A stretch of DNA of 64,000 nt, taken from assembly GCF_004011695.2 (NCBI RefSeq), contig NC_082423.1, forward strand, positions 620,001 to 684,000, given 5' to 3'. This DNA comes from Ascochyta rabiei (lineage: Eukaryota; Ascomycota; Dothideomycetes; Pleosporales; Didymellaceae). The position numbers were made by a program, and so were the translations under genes. Shown piece after piece: positions 19,282-32,284 of this stretch; position 1 is the first letter of the stretch; each line of letters begins with the position of its first letter. Below the pieces are notes generated by a model. The model was not told the origin of the DNA. It worked only from the letters and a program-made list of their open reading frames with translations, and ran no database searches.

Positions 19282-21128
19282 ACGTGTTTTACCACCAAGC
19301 AGTCACTACCACTAAGCGGTCACCCCTTACTAAAATCGCGACTATTACAGACTATTACCACTGCACCACAACACTACACTAATAATTTCTCTAGCCTAAT
19401 ATACTATTTAGAAGTGTTACTATTATTTATATCTATAATTTCTGCTATACAGGTACGTGTGTTATAGCTAGTCTTACTATAACGCCTATAGTCCCTCTCC
19501 TTACGTACCCTCTTTACAGGCTGTTTAGCTGACTCCCTACTACTACAGTCCTTCTTAGCTATTAAATCCTGTACGTTACCTACTATAAGACTCTCCTCTA
19601 TTTAAATATACTTTCTTTTATAACTACGCTGCTCTGTTAGAGTAGCTATTACCTTATAAATACTAGCTAGTTCCTGCGCCTATAACACTAAATTATAACC
19701 TATAATAGCTATACCTTTTATAAGCAAATTAACAGCCTATAGAAGAGGAGAGACTAGTAATTCTCTATACCTTTGTATGCGCTTATAAACTAGCGTTAAT
19801 TACGCCTCTATCTCTTTTAGGGTAGCTAGCGTTTTTAACTCCTATAGGGTAGCCTCTAGTAGTAGAGGTGTTAGCGTGTAAAGCACTATATTAAGCTTTA
19901 GTAGCACTTACTCTAGGTTATAGGGTACTAAACTAGAGCCTCTAAAGCTTACTAGGATATTTTCCTTTGTAATTGCCTTATTAAAAGTAATATAAAAGGC
20001 TAGTAATTATATCTCTTTCTTAACTTACGTAACAGAGTACCTTACCTAGCTATTAATCTTAGTAGAGTACGCCTACTTTAAAGGGGCAAAACAGCCTATA
20101 TTAAGTAGCTGTAGTAGGTGTAATAAGTAAGAAGGTATATAGAGAGTAATAATCTTCTGTTCCTTACAGTACTTATAGAATTTGTAGCTCTAGTAGCTCT
20201 TATAGCTATCTATAATTAGCAGACAGTATACGCCTACAGTACGCTCCTTTATATGTGTATTAAAGTGCTTTAGCTACTTTACACTAAGCTTATTTGTTAT
20301 CTAGCTGTTAGCGCTAGTCTTAATTACCTAGTTGTAAGGTAGTCCTGTATACTAGCTTAATATAAGAACCTTACTACTAAAGATAATAAAGGGTAGGATA
20401 GCCTACCTACTAGCGCAGATACCCTAGAAAATTGTAACCTAGTTATAATTACCTAGCTATATCTTCTTAGGATTACTTTACTTCTTAGAGCCTATAAAGA
20501 CTATCTAAGTAGTAATTATGCCTATTATAAAGCTAGACTTATTAAAGTTGTGTATATCTTTATCTAGGATCCTATACTTCTCCTTTATGTTCCTAACTAG
20601 CTTAAACTAGGGCTCTATAACGTGTAGATCTTTATTTAGGGCTTATTAACAATTATATAAGCAACTGCGTTAAAGCTTAACCTCCTTAGTACGCATCCTG
20701 AACCTGTCTACCTAGTTCTTGCTAATAGGTCCTTTACTGCGTGTAGTAAGGAGATTATTAGCAATTTCTTATACTATAGTCCTTATAGCGCCTATTTCTT
20801 ATATATCTAGCTTAAGTATACGTACTACTATTACCTCCTCCTCTGTTTTGTCTAGCTTGCTTAAGTTAGGTTAACAGTTGCGTTAGGCGCGCCTTCTAGC
20901 GCGTTGTTGTACTAGCGTTATTTAGGTAACGTTAAATGCTCTAGACGTGTGTTTTGTAGTATTAGGAGGGGTAGCTTAGGTAGCCTAGATAGCAAGGTAG
21001 AGTGTGCCTTTGTTGTAGGTTAATTGCGCGTTGTGTTGTGGTGGCATTGTTGTAATAGTCTGTGATAGTCGCAATGTTGATGAGGGGTGACCGCTTGGTG
21101 GTGGTGACTACTTGGTGGTGAAACACGT
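19282..21128 (-). mobile_element. Fot1/pogo-type DNA transposon (inner), inserted in the outer copy
   Basis: An 1,847-bp element with ACGTGTTT(T/C)ACCACCA inverted ends, flanked by TA target duplications (19,280-19,281 and 21,129-21,130). Excising it restores the transposase frame of the outer element (AGG ACT ATA GTG). It lies in the opposite orientation to its host and belongs to the same family, with related but distinct subterminal sequence (CAGTCACTACC here against CAGCGCACCCCC outside). Confidence 0.9.
19404..21047 (-). pseudogene. Transposase of the inner Fot1/pogo element (RIP-mutated)
   Basis: On the minus strand it starts MPPQHNAQLTYNKGTLYLA at 21,047 and ends at 19,404. At 1,644 nt it has the same length as the outer copy. 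Stops replace Gln and Trp codons, for example in the N-terminal helix-turn-helix part (stops within KLDI-EIGAIRTIV-EIANNLL). The family is the pogo/Fot1 branch of Tc1/mariner. Confidence 0.85.
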
Positions 21129-22628
21129 TATAGTGTAAGAAATAGCTAATAATCTCCTTACTACACGTAGTAGAGGACCTGTTAGTAAGAACTAGGTAGA
21201 CAGGTTTAGGACGCGTACTAAGGAGGTTAAGCCTTAACATAGTTACTTATACAATTATTAATAAGCCCTATATAAAGATCTACGCGTTATAGAGCCCTAG
21301 TTTAAGCTAGTTAGGAATATAAAGGAGAAGTATAAGATTCTAAATAAAGATATATATAACTTTAATAAGTCTAGCTTTATAATAGGCATAATTACTACTT
21401 AGATAGTCTTTATAGGCTCTAAGAAGTAATACAATCCTAAGAAGATATAGCTAGGTAATTTTAACTAGGTTATAATTATCTAGGGCATCTACGCTAGTAG
21501 GTAGGCTATCCTACCCTTTATTATCTTTAGTAGTAAGGTTCTTATATTAAGCTAGTATGCAGGACTACCTTACAAATAGGTAATTAAAACTAGCACTAAT
21601 AGCTAGATAATAAATAGGCTTAGTATAAAGTAGCTAAAGCACTATAATATATATATAAAGGAGCGTACTATAGGCGTATAATATCTGCTAATTATAGACA
21701 GCTATAAGAGCTACTAGAGATATAAAATCTATAAGTACTGTAAGAAATAGAAGATTATTACTCTCTATATGCCTTCTTACTTATTACACCTACTGTAGCT
21801 ACTTAATATAGGCTGTTTTGCCCCTTTAAAGCAGGCGTACTCTACTAAGATTAATAGCTAGGTAAGGTACTCTGTTACGTAAGTTAAGAAAGAGATATAA
21901 TTACTAGCCTTTTATATTACTTTTAATAAGGCAATTACAAAGGAAAATATCCTAGTAAGCTTTAGAGGCTCTAGTTTAGTACCCTATAACCTAGAGTAAG
22001 TGCTACTAAAGCTTAATATAGTGCTTTACACGCTAACACCTCTACTACTAGAGGCTACCCTATAGGAGTTAAAAACACCAGCTACCCTAAAGGAGATAGA
22101 GGCGTAATTAACGCTAGTTTATAAGCGCATACAAAGGTATAAAGAATTACTAGTCTCTTCTCTTCTATAGGCTGTTAATTTGCTTATAAAAGGTATAGCT
22201 ATTATAGGTTATAATTTAGTGTTATAGGCGCAGGAACTAGCTGGTATTTATAAGTCAATAGCTACTCTAACAGAGCAGCGTAGTTATAAAAGAAAGTATA
22301 TTTAAATAGAGGAGAGTCTTACAGTAGGTAACGTACAGGATTTAATAGCTAAGAAAGACTATAGTAGTAGGGAGGTAGCTAAACAGCCTATAAAGAGGGT
22401 ACGTAAGGAAAGGCACTATAGGCGTTGTAGTAAGACTAGCTATAACACGCGTACCTATACAGCAGAAATTATAGATACAGATAATAGTAACACTTCTAAA
22501 TAATATATTAGGCTAGAGTAATTATTAGTGTAGTGTTGTGGTGCAGTAGTAATAGTCTGTAATAGTCGCGATGTTGGTGAGGGCGCGCCGCTTAGTGGGG
22601 GTGCGCTGCTAAGTGGTGAAACACGTTA

Positions 22629-24600
22629 CTATAATAGTCTAAGTAACCTATTACTGTTAATTCCTAGTACTATAAACTAGTTTATTGTTTTTTTCTCTAG
22701 TAAGGCTATATTGTCTGCTAAGTGCGTTAGCTCTACTATTGTCTTTACCTAGCGTATACAATATCTTAAATTTATATTACCTAAGTATCTTAGACTAACA
22801 TACTTGTTATTAATTTAAGACTTAAGTAGTAGTAAAGTATACTAGATCTTATGGTTAGTATAGATAGTAAGTTCTGAGCAGCTTTCTACGTATAGTTGCT
22901 AATATTGTAGAGCTAATATAATTATAAAAAATCTTTATTATATACATTATAGTATTTTTTAGGTCCTAAGAACTTACGTAAGTAGTAAGTAACAGAGTGC
23001 AATAGTCTATTCTTTTCTTATATAATATATGCGCCTAATATAAGATCTAAGGTGTTAGTCTCTGTATATATTAGATTACTACTTTAAAATACAATTAATA
23101 TAGGAGGTGTAATATAGGCTTACTTAAGTGCCTTAAACAAATCATTCTATTCTTATCTCTACTTAAATAGTGTATCCTTCTATATAAGCTTTATTAGCAG
23201 GATTACAATCTTAGAGAAGTCCTTAATAAAGCGTTAGTTAAATAACAAATCCTAAGAATTCCTAGATCTGTTTAACCGTTTTCAGCGTCTACTAAGTCCT
23301 AACTATTTCTACTTTTATTAGACTAATCCTAACTTTATATTATTCTATAATGTACCCTAGAAATTTAACTTCCTCCTTTTGCTATTTATACTTTTTAGGT
23401 TTAAGCTGTAGGTCTGCCTGCCTTAGGCATTCTAGCACTTCTGTAACGTGTTGTTTGTGGTTTTCTAGTGTCTTTAAATACACTAGGATATTATCTTAGT
23501 ACGCTACTACAGTTCTGTTAAGGTGTGCTCTTAGGATATTATTAATTAACTCCTAGCATGTTGCTAGTGTGTTTATTAGACTAAATAATATAATAAGGTA
23601 CTTATAGAGTCTATATTACGTCCTAAATGCTATTTTCTATTCTTCTTCTTTCTTTATGTGTATAAGGTTATACGCGCCTTATAGGTCTAACACTATAAAG
23701 TACTTAGCTCCTACTAGCTAGTCCTGTAACTCTGTAATATTTAGGAGTAGGTAGTAGTTCTTAATAGTAATTTTATTAAGCTTCCTAAAGTTAATATAAG
23801 GTTATAGCTTGCTATCCTTCTTAGGAATAATTATAATTAGGTATCCTGCAGGTAATTCTAGTCTTCTAATATATCTCTTCTTAAGGTTCTCCTTAATATA
23901 TACTTATAAGGTATTTAAGTTCCTTTTCTAATAACTTATATAGCAGCCTAAAAGTTACAGTCTTTCCTTCTTAGAGCTTAATCTTATAATCCTAAGGTTT
24001 ATACTTAGGTAGGGCTTTTACTAAAAGCTCTTCTCTAAATATCTCTGTATACTATCTGTATATGTTAGAAACAGCAGGAGGTACACTCTGTTCCTCCTTA
24101 ACTCTTACTTTGAAATCTATAGGGCGTTTAGCATCTATAGAGTTAACTACTCTATCTTAGCATATCTTATACATTAAAGAGATATTATTAATCTCCTTCT
24201 TATCTACTAGCTGCTGCATATGCTGCGTAGGTGTAGATGTATTAGTACTGTATTTACATCCTTCTAATAAAAGTATTTCTTATACCTAGTTTATCTTTAG
24301 GTTGTACTTTTATAACTAGAGAAGTCCTAATATAACGTTGTGTGTGGCCTTTACAAAGACGTTTAGGTTTGTTTCCTTATAGTGCCTCTGTATCTATAGG
24401 GGTGCTGCTATTACTTTAAATATAATTAGTAGTTTATCTAGTATTAATTCTCTATTAGCTACTTAGAGTAAGTACGTGTTCTCCTTACAGTGTAATATAA
24501 GGCTAGCTTACTATATTGCTGTTCTATATATAAAATGTTTATGCTCCTAAATCTAAAAGTGCTGTTAAGGCTACCCTATTCAGTTTAATAGGTAGCTTAA
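22629..24600 (-). pseudogene. Reverse transcriptase and protease region of Ty3 copy 1
   Basis: On the minus strand near 23,460-23,520, LNRTVVAYxDNILVYLKTLEN matches the LDxTVVAYLDDILVYSKTLEEH catalytic box with RIP changes, including a stop. RNase H sequence extends toward the Fot1 insertion, and protease-like sequence lies around 24,150-24,600. No frame is open across it. Confidence 0.78.
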
Positions 24601-25861
24601 TAAGGTAATTGTTCCTAATGCTATTAATAGATTAATCCCTAGGGCTTGTAGGCGCTGGCCTAAAAAAATCCCCTCTTTACTAAACCCTTTAAACTCCTTA
24701 GTACTGCAATGCTTCTTGCAATCTGCGTTAAGGCAGTTCTGCTAGTGTGTGTTGTAGCAACTTCTATTAACTACTAGCTGTATTTATATTATAGCTTATA
24801 GGTTATCTGTTCTAGAAAAGTGTACTTTCTAGTATTTATTAATAAGATAAAGTTTATATAGGTTATTGTAACACTAGTACTATTAACTGCAATAGAGGCC
24901 TTATTGTGCTAGGAACTATCCTACACTAAGCTTCTTATTATAGTAGATTATATATTTGTCCTTAGTATATACTATCTACATAAGGTTTCTATATTTCAGG
25001 TTTTAGTAGTCTAGGCTGCACTGTAGTTATAGGCTAATTGTTAGTAGTGCTTCTTTCTACTTCTACATACGCTCTAGGCTAAGCTGTGTCTCTTACCTAC
25101 ACTAAAGCTAGTCTTTAGCTTCTTCTAGGTTATTAGTAAACTGTTTGCTATTATCTATTTTATTGTTAAACTAGTAAACAAACTGTTGGAGTTCTAGTGT
25201 TATTTCTGCAATTTTAGGTCCTTCTACAGGACTAATAAGTACTTAATATATGTAGTAATAGGCCTCTTTATTGTTACGCTATTAGCGTTATTAAGCTATA
25301 CATTCTTGTTTGCGTATTACCTTTATATTAATTTAGCTAAACCTTTGTCCTAATATGTCTAGTTAGTTATCTATCTTTTACTAGTTGTTGTTAGAGTAGT
25401 ACTCTGTTTCCTTGCCTATCTAGGCGTTCTAGTAGTGTGTTACTATACAAATTAGAGGTATAACACAGTAACTGTTATCCTCTAGACTAGACTTTAGGTC
25501 TTCTAGCAGTTATCCTATGTCATTAGTAAGAATATCCTATTTACTAGTATCTTTATTATTATAATTACAGGTAAGTATATTTAACTAGCAGTAAACCTTA
25601 TTTATCTAGCAGTCCTTAGTAAGGTAGCCTAGTTTACTACAGTTATAGCAGTCCTTACTGCCTCTGTGTTAGTTACCCCCCTTAGGCTTCTTGTTCTATT
25701 ACTTTAGTAGTCCCTTGTTAAGGTTTAAGAGGTCTATTGCTTTAGGTCTGTAGTATGTACTCTAAGTGTTGCTGTAGATACCACAACTAGTATTTAGCTA
25801 ATTACAGCCTCCTTATTATCCTTAGTTTAAGTTGTTACGCTACTAGTTCCTTATTAGCAGC
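24601..25861 (-). pseudogene. Gag region of Ty3 copy 1 with zinc knuckle
   Basis: On the minus strand at about 25,605-25,650, CYNCSKLGYLTKDC is a CCHC zinc knuckle with the His altered to Tyr, the nucleic-acid-binding end of Gag. The frame is broken by stops. The hAT element at 25,862 splits gag here, and its N-terminal part continues at 32,541. Confidence 0.8.
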
Positions 25862-25877
25862 TACGCTGGCAAAAGGG

Positions 25878-26150
25878 TAGGGGGTACCCCAGGGTTGGGT
25901 AGGGGTTAGGTACGGTCCGCACGGACGTTAGGTAGGGGTAGGGTAGGGGTAGGGTCTATATGGGGTAGGGGTAGGGTAGGGTCTGCACAGATGTTAGGTA
26001 GGGGTAGGGTAGGGGTACCCCTAGCGTGGGGTAGGGGTAGGGTACAGTCTGTACGGACTAGGGGTAGAGGTAGGGGTTAGGTAGGGTAGGGTTAGGTAGG
26101 GGTTAGGTAGGGGATAGGTAGGGGTTAGGTAGGGGTAGGGTAGGGTAGGT
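25878..26150. repeat. Telomere-like array, left subterminal part of hAT copy 2
   Basis: Runs of GGGTAGGGGTA and GGTTAGGTAGG with spacers ACGGTCCGCACGGACG and GTCTATATGGGGTAG. Same order of motifs as in hAT copy 1, but with more retained CpG, so less mutated. Confidence 0.82.
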
Positions 26151-26399
26151 TAAAGTTACCTAATCTTCTATAATACTACAGACAATATACTTAATAGTCT
26201 GCTACTTAGAAATGCTGTATACGCATAGAACTTAATTTTAAAAGATTTAAATAGAAGATAGAATTCTTAGATTTTCTCTATTTATAACAGCTATTTATTA
26301 CAGAACTATGTATTCTAATACTGTACTAGCCTTACTCTCTTTTACAGCTGCTGTTCTTGCTAAGATATACTTAATAGACTAGTTTCTTTAGTACTACTA

Positions 26400-29300
26400 C
26401 TGTGTTGCTCTTCTTCTATAACCTCTGTTTCTAGACTAGGACAAGCTAGTAGCTTAAAGAGATTATCTAGCTTATCTAAAGCTGCCTCCTCCCCTTCTTG
26501 TATCTGTGCTAAAGTAAGAGAATTCTTTAGAATTATAATCTAGCGTATTGTAGTAGCAGATCACCTGTGCTGTTAGTCCCTAATTATATCCCTAGCTGTG
26601 TTAAACACCTATTTAACTCTAACTTCTATTATTAGTACTATAAGTATATCTTTTGCTACATAAGCAAGTTATAGATAAGTTGCAGCGTTAACCTTCTACT
26701 AGTCTAGTAGATTAAATCTATCTCCCTGTTGTATGCAAGAGGTACTAAGATAGGCCTCTCCTTCTTAGTAGGTGTAAGCTACCTCCTTGTTATTATTAGA
26801 CAGGTTTAAACTCTAACTATAGGATAAGAAGCTCCTATTAGGTTACTATACTAATGTTGCGGGTTTTTAGAACTAATTATCTTCTACTAACTGTTAAACA
26901 GGGTTGTGAAGTACTTGTGTAGAGTAACCTAAAATATTGTTGTTATAACAATCTAGGTATTGTAAGAATTACTCTTAGTACATATGCTTATCTTAAACTT
27001 CCTAGGTATTATTCTTATTACGTAGTTAGTAATAGTATATAATAAACTGCTATAATAACATTACCTTATATATAGTAAGCTTCTAGCTTAGATCTAAAAT
27101 AGTTGCACAATTAAATAAGAACCTGCAACTGTCCTCTGTTTTTAAATAGTACTTAGATAGCTTAACATAACCCTTTTACACAGCTGCTTTTATAACTTCT
27201 AGCTATTCTAAGTTATTAGCGTAACCTTAGTTACTGCTAAGCTCTTTAGTTATCTAATCTAAGAAATTAAATAGCTAGTTATATATTAGCTAGATGTGCT
27301 AGATAAGAGGCTTATAATTTTTACTAAGGGCACTAGATACCTTTTTTAATTGCTGTAGCATTATTGTAACAGCCCACAGGTGCTGCTACTTAGTTGCTGC
27401 TAGTTAAAGTTTCTTAAGATCTTTAAAATTAGCTTCTGCTACCTTATTATATGTAGAAGCACCTTCTTTACAGCTTAGTGCCTTTAGTGTAATTTCTTGC
27501 TCTAACTATTTGTTAATGTAGACCTAAAGCTTTAGTGTGTGCTTACACATATTGTAGGTAGAGTTCTACCTAGTCCTAACATCTTATATAACTAATAGTT
27601 AATAATTTGCTAGAATATTACTCTATAGTGTAAGAAACCTCTTAAATTGTTATAGTAATAGATCTATTGCAATATAGATAGCTTAGATCTATGTTATACT
27701 TAGTATATAATAAAATATTATAATAAATAATTTCTACCTTCTAAAGAGAGTTTAGAACAGATATGCTGTTTTTAATACCCCTAATATAGCGTTGCTGCAG
27801 TCTTTGTGCATCCTCTAGTTCTAGTAATACCTTAAGTTAGAGATAGTAAATAATATCTTATATAATAAGGTTAATTATATATATAAGATAAGGAATAGTG
27901 TTCTCTCTACTATCCTAAGTTATATTATTCTGCTATAGTAACCTCTCTAAGGTCTGTAATAATACACTGTTATTACTAGCATTATTGCAAGTAATAGTAA
28001 GTAGTTATTTTGTAGTTTTAGTTTCCTAAAGAAGTTAAAGAACTTACTGTGCTATAGAGGATCCTATATGTTTTCCACGCATAGGAATAAAGTCTAAAAG
28101 GACTTCTTACAATTTCTAGCTCTTGTTTATATAGTACCCTTTAATAGCTAGGAAGCTAAGGTAATTCCTTACAGTCTAGGCATCTAATGCAATAGGAAAT
28201 TTAGTACTAGAACTAAGATCCTAGAGAGGAGCGTGTTCAGCAGCCTTAAATTAGCTCTAGAACATCTAGCTAAATTCATAACAGGTAGTTATTACAGCTT
28301 CTAGCCTTAGGAAGTAGATAAATTGTTAGAATAATAGCTGTTTCTATTGTTTAAAATAAAAAGTTATTATTAATAACTAATTGCAAAAGCTCTGTTTTAA
28401 AGGCTAAAGCAGAGTATACAGGATTAGAAAAAAACTAGTTTTTATTTTACTAGCAGGCAGTATATAGATATAATAGGAGGTGTAATAAAGTATAAGTAGG
28501 ATTCTTAATTTGTCTACAGGCTTATAAACTAAGGTGTTAGACAAGATGCTTAGTCCTATAGCCTTTTATAACTAGGTGCTAAAAAACTAACCTATAGTTA
28601 TAACAGTATACGTATAGATAGCTATCTTATACCTAAGAGGCTTTACTATATCTACTTTAGATCTAGCCTAAGCAAGTTAGTGTATCCTAATATAGCCTTT
28701 TAGAAGTAGGATTGCTTCCCTATAATATAGTTGTCTACTACTAATCCTATGCTATAATAGTTGCCTTACTATTACTAGTATTAGAGCCTAGAGATACTGG
28801 CCGTTTAATAAGATATAATTGTTTTAGAAACGCCTCTTTAACAAATTATATAGCAGAGAAAGTAAGAGATAGAAAACGCTTAGACAGAGTAGAAGCTGTG
28901 TCTACTAGTAGTAATAACATATATGTTATATATAGACGTAACAAATATAGATATTTAATTCTAAGGTAACAGGATAATAGAAAAACTTTTTAACAAACTG
29001 CCTAGGGTAAGCCTAAGCTCTAACAGCAAGATTGATATATTTAGTACTAGGAACTAATTGTTTTACTATTTTCTTAGAGTTAGCTTAGATATCTTAAGCA
29101 AGTTTCTAATTAGGTAGAGATACAAAATAAAAAATTAAACATAAATTAGTAGATCTTACAAAAGAGACCATGTATGTGTTAATTAGCTATTATTTTAAGC
29201 TAAAATATTAGCTCTATATCTAATCTAGATCTATCTTATTATTATTATTAGATCCTTTAGATCCTAATTTCTCTACATCTATTTTAGCTAATAACTTATA
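26400..29300 (-). pseudogene. hAT-family transposase (RIP-mutated)
   Basis: The C-terminal dimerisation region is clear on the minus strand at about 26,530-26,720: KVNAATY, then LAYVAKDIL, then VRVKxVFNTARDIIRD and ATTIRxIIILKN. This matches the hAT order W-x-YP-LA-A-DIL, S-VERVFNTARDI, AxxIRAxxxLK. Upstream, about 27,060-27,320, KPLIxHI, FNFLDxITKELSS, YLKTEDSCRFLFNCATIL and KLTIYKVML fit the middle of such transposases. Stops occur throughout. The N-terminal limit is approximate and no BED finger was confirmed. This is the only transposase candidate in the element, so it presumably mobilised all three hAT copies. Confidence 0.75.
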
Positions 29301-30540
29301 AAATTGCTTATTAGTCTTATACACATTGAGCATAGACTAATAGTACTCCTCTAGCTTAGAATTAGACTCTTCAATCTCCTCCTTACACTTATTATTATTA
29401 GGTGCTAGAATAAATAGGTAATAGCTAACAAGCTTAGTATTCTAACTAATCTTATCTAAGAGAGACAGAGGTTTAGTTTAACTATAGTAATTAGGAAGTA
29501 TATGTAATAATATAATGTAATAACCTACAGCTAGGTATTCTTAGTTGTAACTGCTATACTCTTAGGTAATATATTATTACAGAAGGCCTCCTATTCTTCC
29601 TTCTCCTTCTTGCTCTTAAAGGTGTTATCTTTAAGTTTTTAAAGACCTTGCTATTACTCTTAGCAGAGCAGTTTCTTAATAATGCTGCTATTAGAAAAGA
29701 GCTGTTTGTTACCTTAGCCTATAGTAGTCTAACTAGCAGTAGAACTGTCTTAAGCAAGTTCTGTATACCTATTAAGGGCCTGTTAGTATGCGCAAAGATC
29801 TATTTTATACTTAAGATTATCCTACTTCTTATAAACAGTCTTAAGCTTATTTTTAAGCTACTTAGCTGTTCTTAGTTAGTAAATGTTTGTAATAAGAAGC
29901 TGTAATAACTAACTACTAGCAGATAACTTAAAGCGTTGCTAATCTACATTATCTTTAGTCTAGGTTACTATTACAGCTTAAACATTAAGATCTGCTAAAG
30001 CATAAGGCTAGTCCTAACCTAACTTTAGCCTAGCCTAGTATTTTGCTGCATAATTAGCAGCCTTTACCTTATTAATAAATTCCTTCTCTTTGCTACGTAA
30101 GGCAGCTTAATTTCTTTATTAAACTGCGCAGATATTGTTGCTAAGCTCTCCCTTAAATAAGACTTTTGTGCCAATCTTTTGGCCTGCAGCCCTAATCTAA
30201 CTATAAGAGTTAAGGACTTAATTAATCTTATAGTCTCTTAAATAGGAACCTCAGTATTGTTAGCACTAACTGTTATAACAGGCTATAATAACTACCTTAT
30301 TTACTTAATCCTACTTCTTAGCAGTAAAGCTAGCTAGTATACTAGTACCTGTAGTGCTAGTAAGGGTTAGCATGTCTTCCTCCTCCTTCTTCTTAGTATT
30401 ATTAGCATTAAGATTAATTATACTAACTATAATAGGAGGTAGTAATAATATATAGTATTATATAAACAGAAGGTATTATAGATACAGAAGGTGTTATAGA
30501 AGAGCAGGGCAGTAGTAAGCTTTTTAGTAGCTGGTCTGTG
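29301..30540. other. Interior of hAT copy 2, unassigned
   Basis: AT-rich sequence with no recognised protein motif; a 75-codon frame at 29,648 is probably chance. The part from about 30,260 on reappears inverted at about 35,500-35,741, which shows it belongs to the hAT element. Confidence 0.5.
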
Positions 30541-30544
30541 CTTA

Positions 30545-31290
30545 ACCTGTCCTAGTTTTACTAGCGTAAAAGTAATAAACGCTAGCACTGTTACAACGAA
30601 AAACATTAAAACCCCTTCTAATAATATTAAAACAGCTTAGAGCTAGGTGCAACCTATGTTAAAAAAATACGCTTAGCAAATATATAAAATCTGTAGGTTA
30701 TTATAGTTTAGTATTATATAACTGTTTATTTATTATGGTTGCAATAATCCCTACTTATAATAGATTTTAGTTTTCTTACGCTAGGTAGCAGCCTTTACTA
30801 GCGCTTAAACAATAAACGCTAGTGCTAAAGTAATAGGAAGTATTTGCAACGCGTCTTATAATATTAAATTAAGTTAGAATTAGATATAGCCTAAGCTAAA
30901 AGAATATACTTAGCGTATTTATTCTATCTATAAGTTATTATAGTTTTTTATTATATAACTGTTTATGTATTATAGTTATAATAATCCCCTACTTACAATA
31001 GATTCTAATTTTCTAGCGCTAGGCAGTAGCCTCTACTCGCGCTTAAATAACAAACGCTAGCGCTAAAGCAACAAGAAGTATTTGCAACGCGTCTAATAAT
31101 ATTAAATAAGATTAGAATTAGATACAGCCTAGGCTAAAAGAATATGCTTAGCGTATTTATACTACCTATAAGTTATTACAAGCTTTTATTATAGTTATAC
31201 TAGTGTATAATAGTTATAATAACTTTCTACTAGCTACAGATTCTGATTTTCTTATATTAGGTAGCAGCCTAAACTCTAGCAGCGCACAGA
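30545..31290. repeat. Tandem repeats of about 240 bp in hAT copy 2
   Basis: At least three units marked by a recurring TATTTGCAACGCGTCT-type motif (about 30,594, 30,841 and 31,079) and by GCGCTAGTGCTAAAG/AGCGCTA cores followed by TATTATATAACTGTTTAT. The spacing is about 238-247 bp. Inverted copies of the same array lie at about 34,750-35,460. Confidence 0.8.
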
Positions 31291-31419
31291 CCTCTACACG
31301 CGTTATTACACTAACCTATTAATAAACTCTATTATTACCTTTTATACTACACTACTACACTATTATAATAGCTATACTACTACAATTTTACTACGCAACC
31401 TAGGCATACTATAATATTA

Positions 31420-31560
31420 CAGCCTACTATTACAGCTATTACAGCCTGTAAGCTATTACACCTGCTATTACACTTGTTTTTACAGCCTACTACTACAGCC
31501 TACTATTACAGCCTACTACTACAGCCTACTATTATAGCTAACTATTACAGCTAACTACCT
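31420..31560. repeat. Short tandem repeat ACTATTACAGCCT
   Basis: Imperfect head-to-tail units of ACTATTACAGCCT and ACTACTACAGCCT. The inverted counterpart, GGCTGTAATAGTA-type units, is at about 34,450-34,600 in hAT copy 3. Confidence 0.75.
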
Positions 31561-32284
31561 AGTTGCTAACATAGCTAGAGGTTGCAGGAACAAGGCTGTC
31601 CTAAGCTAAGGATTAGCTGTAACTAGCGGCACGCTAGTAAGGAAGCCCTTAGCAGCTAAGTCTGCCTTCAAGGCGCCTGCTCTGCTACTAAAGCGTAGGT
31701 ACTGTAATAAGGCTAGTAGTATATTATTATATTCTATTATTACATTTAATAACGAATACTAAGGTAGCAATTATACTGCATATAATCTGTTAATACTAGA
31801 GGTTAACTAAATTATTATTACCTAAGATGCTATTCTTATGCGTAGTTTAGGAAGTTACTCTTAAACAAAGGAATAATCTTTAGTTCTAGGCTAGCGCTCT
31901 AGAGGCTCTTTAGAAGTCTGCTAAATCTTTCCTTGTTAGTTTTTTTAAAGGTATATGTTAGTTTCTTATAAAAGAACATAAAACTAATATTTAAAGATAT
32001 AAACATAAACGCTATCTATGCAAAGTAAGTTACTATTTAGCTAAAGGATATAGCCCTTTAAAGTAATACTACTTGAGGCTTATTAGTGCCTTCTGCTAAA
32101 TAATTATATATTATAAGAGGGGAAAAAGAGAGAACTAGGGTTTTATAGAATATTTATATAATATAAGCTGCTAATAAATAAATACACCTACCTATAATAA
32201 TTATCTGTAATAATATTTAAAGCTTAACAACTAAAATATTTAAATAAAAAAGGCTTTAATAGGACAGATGTGTAGTCACGTAAT

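Larger units (their letters stand above)
19011..22503 (+). pseudogene. Transposase of the outer Fot1/pogo element (split, RIP-mutated)
   Basis: Starts MPLQRYTQQSYNKGT at 19,011, runs to 19,281, and resumes at 21,131 after the inner element (RT|IV, then EIANNLLTTRS). The stop is at 22,501-22,503. Joined length is 1,644 nt (548 codons). The DDE region reads YKILNKDIYNFNKSSFIIGI, then VFIGSKK and GIYASR...AILPFIIFSSK, matching YNFDETGF, GSERR and PPFIIFxxK of Fot1 proteins. Several TAG/TAA codons stand at Gln or Trp positions and the first catalytic Asp region is altered, so it is dead. Confidence 0.85.
18929..22626 (+). mobile_element. Fot1/pogo-type DNA transposon (outer), interrupted by a second one
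   Basis: Terminal inverted repeats begin ACGTGTTTCACCAC at both ends and extend for about 70 bp with further homology inward. TA follows the right end (22,627-22,628); the left target dinucleotide reads TC. Removing the inner element with one TA leaves 1,849 bp, a normal Fot1 size. The insertion splits the pol region of Ty3 copy 1; the uninterrupted site is visible in Ty3 copy 2 near 47,495. Confidence 0.88.

Noticed and set aside
25878..26150. Telomere-like arrays as a true or former chromosome end.
   Set aside because: They occur at five interstitial sites, always just inside hAT terminal repeats, and the unit is irregular and not a clean TTAGGG. Transposon ends explain them better than telomere fusion.
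30545..31290. CRISPR-like array.
   Set aside because: The period is about 240 bp with diverged whole units and no short direct repeats with unique spacers; it is an ordinary tandem repeat in a transposon.
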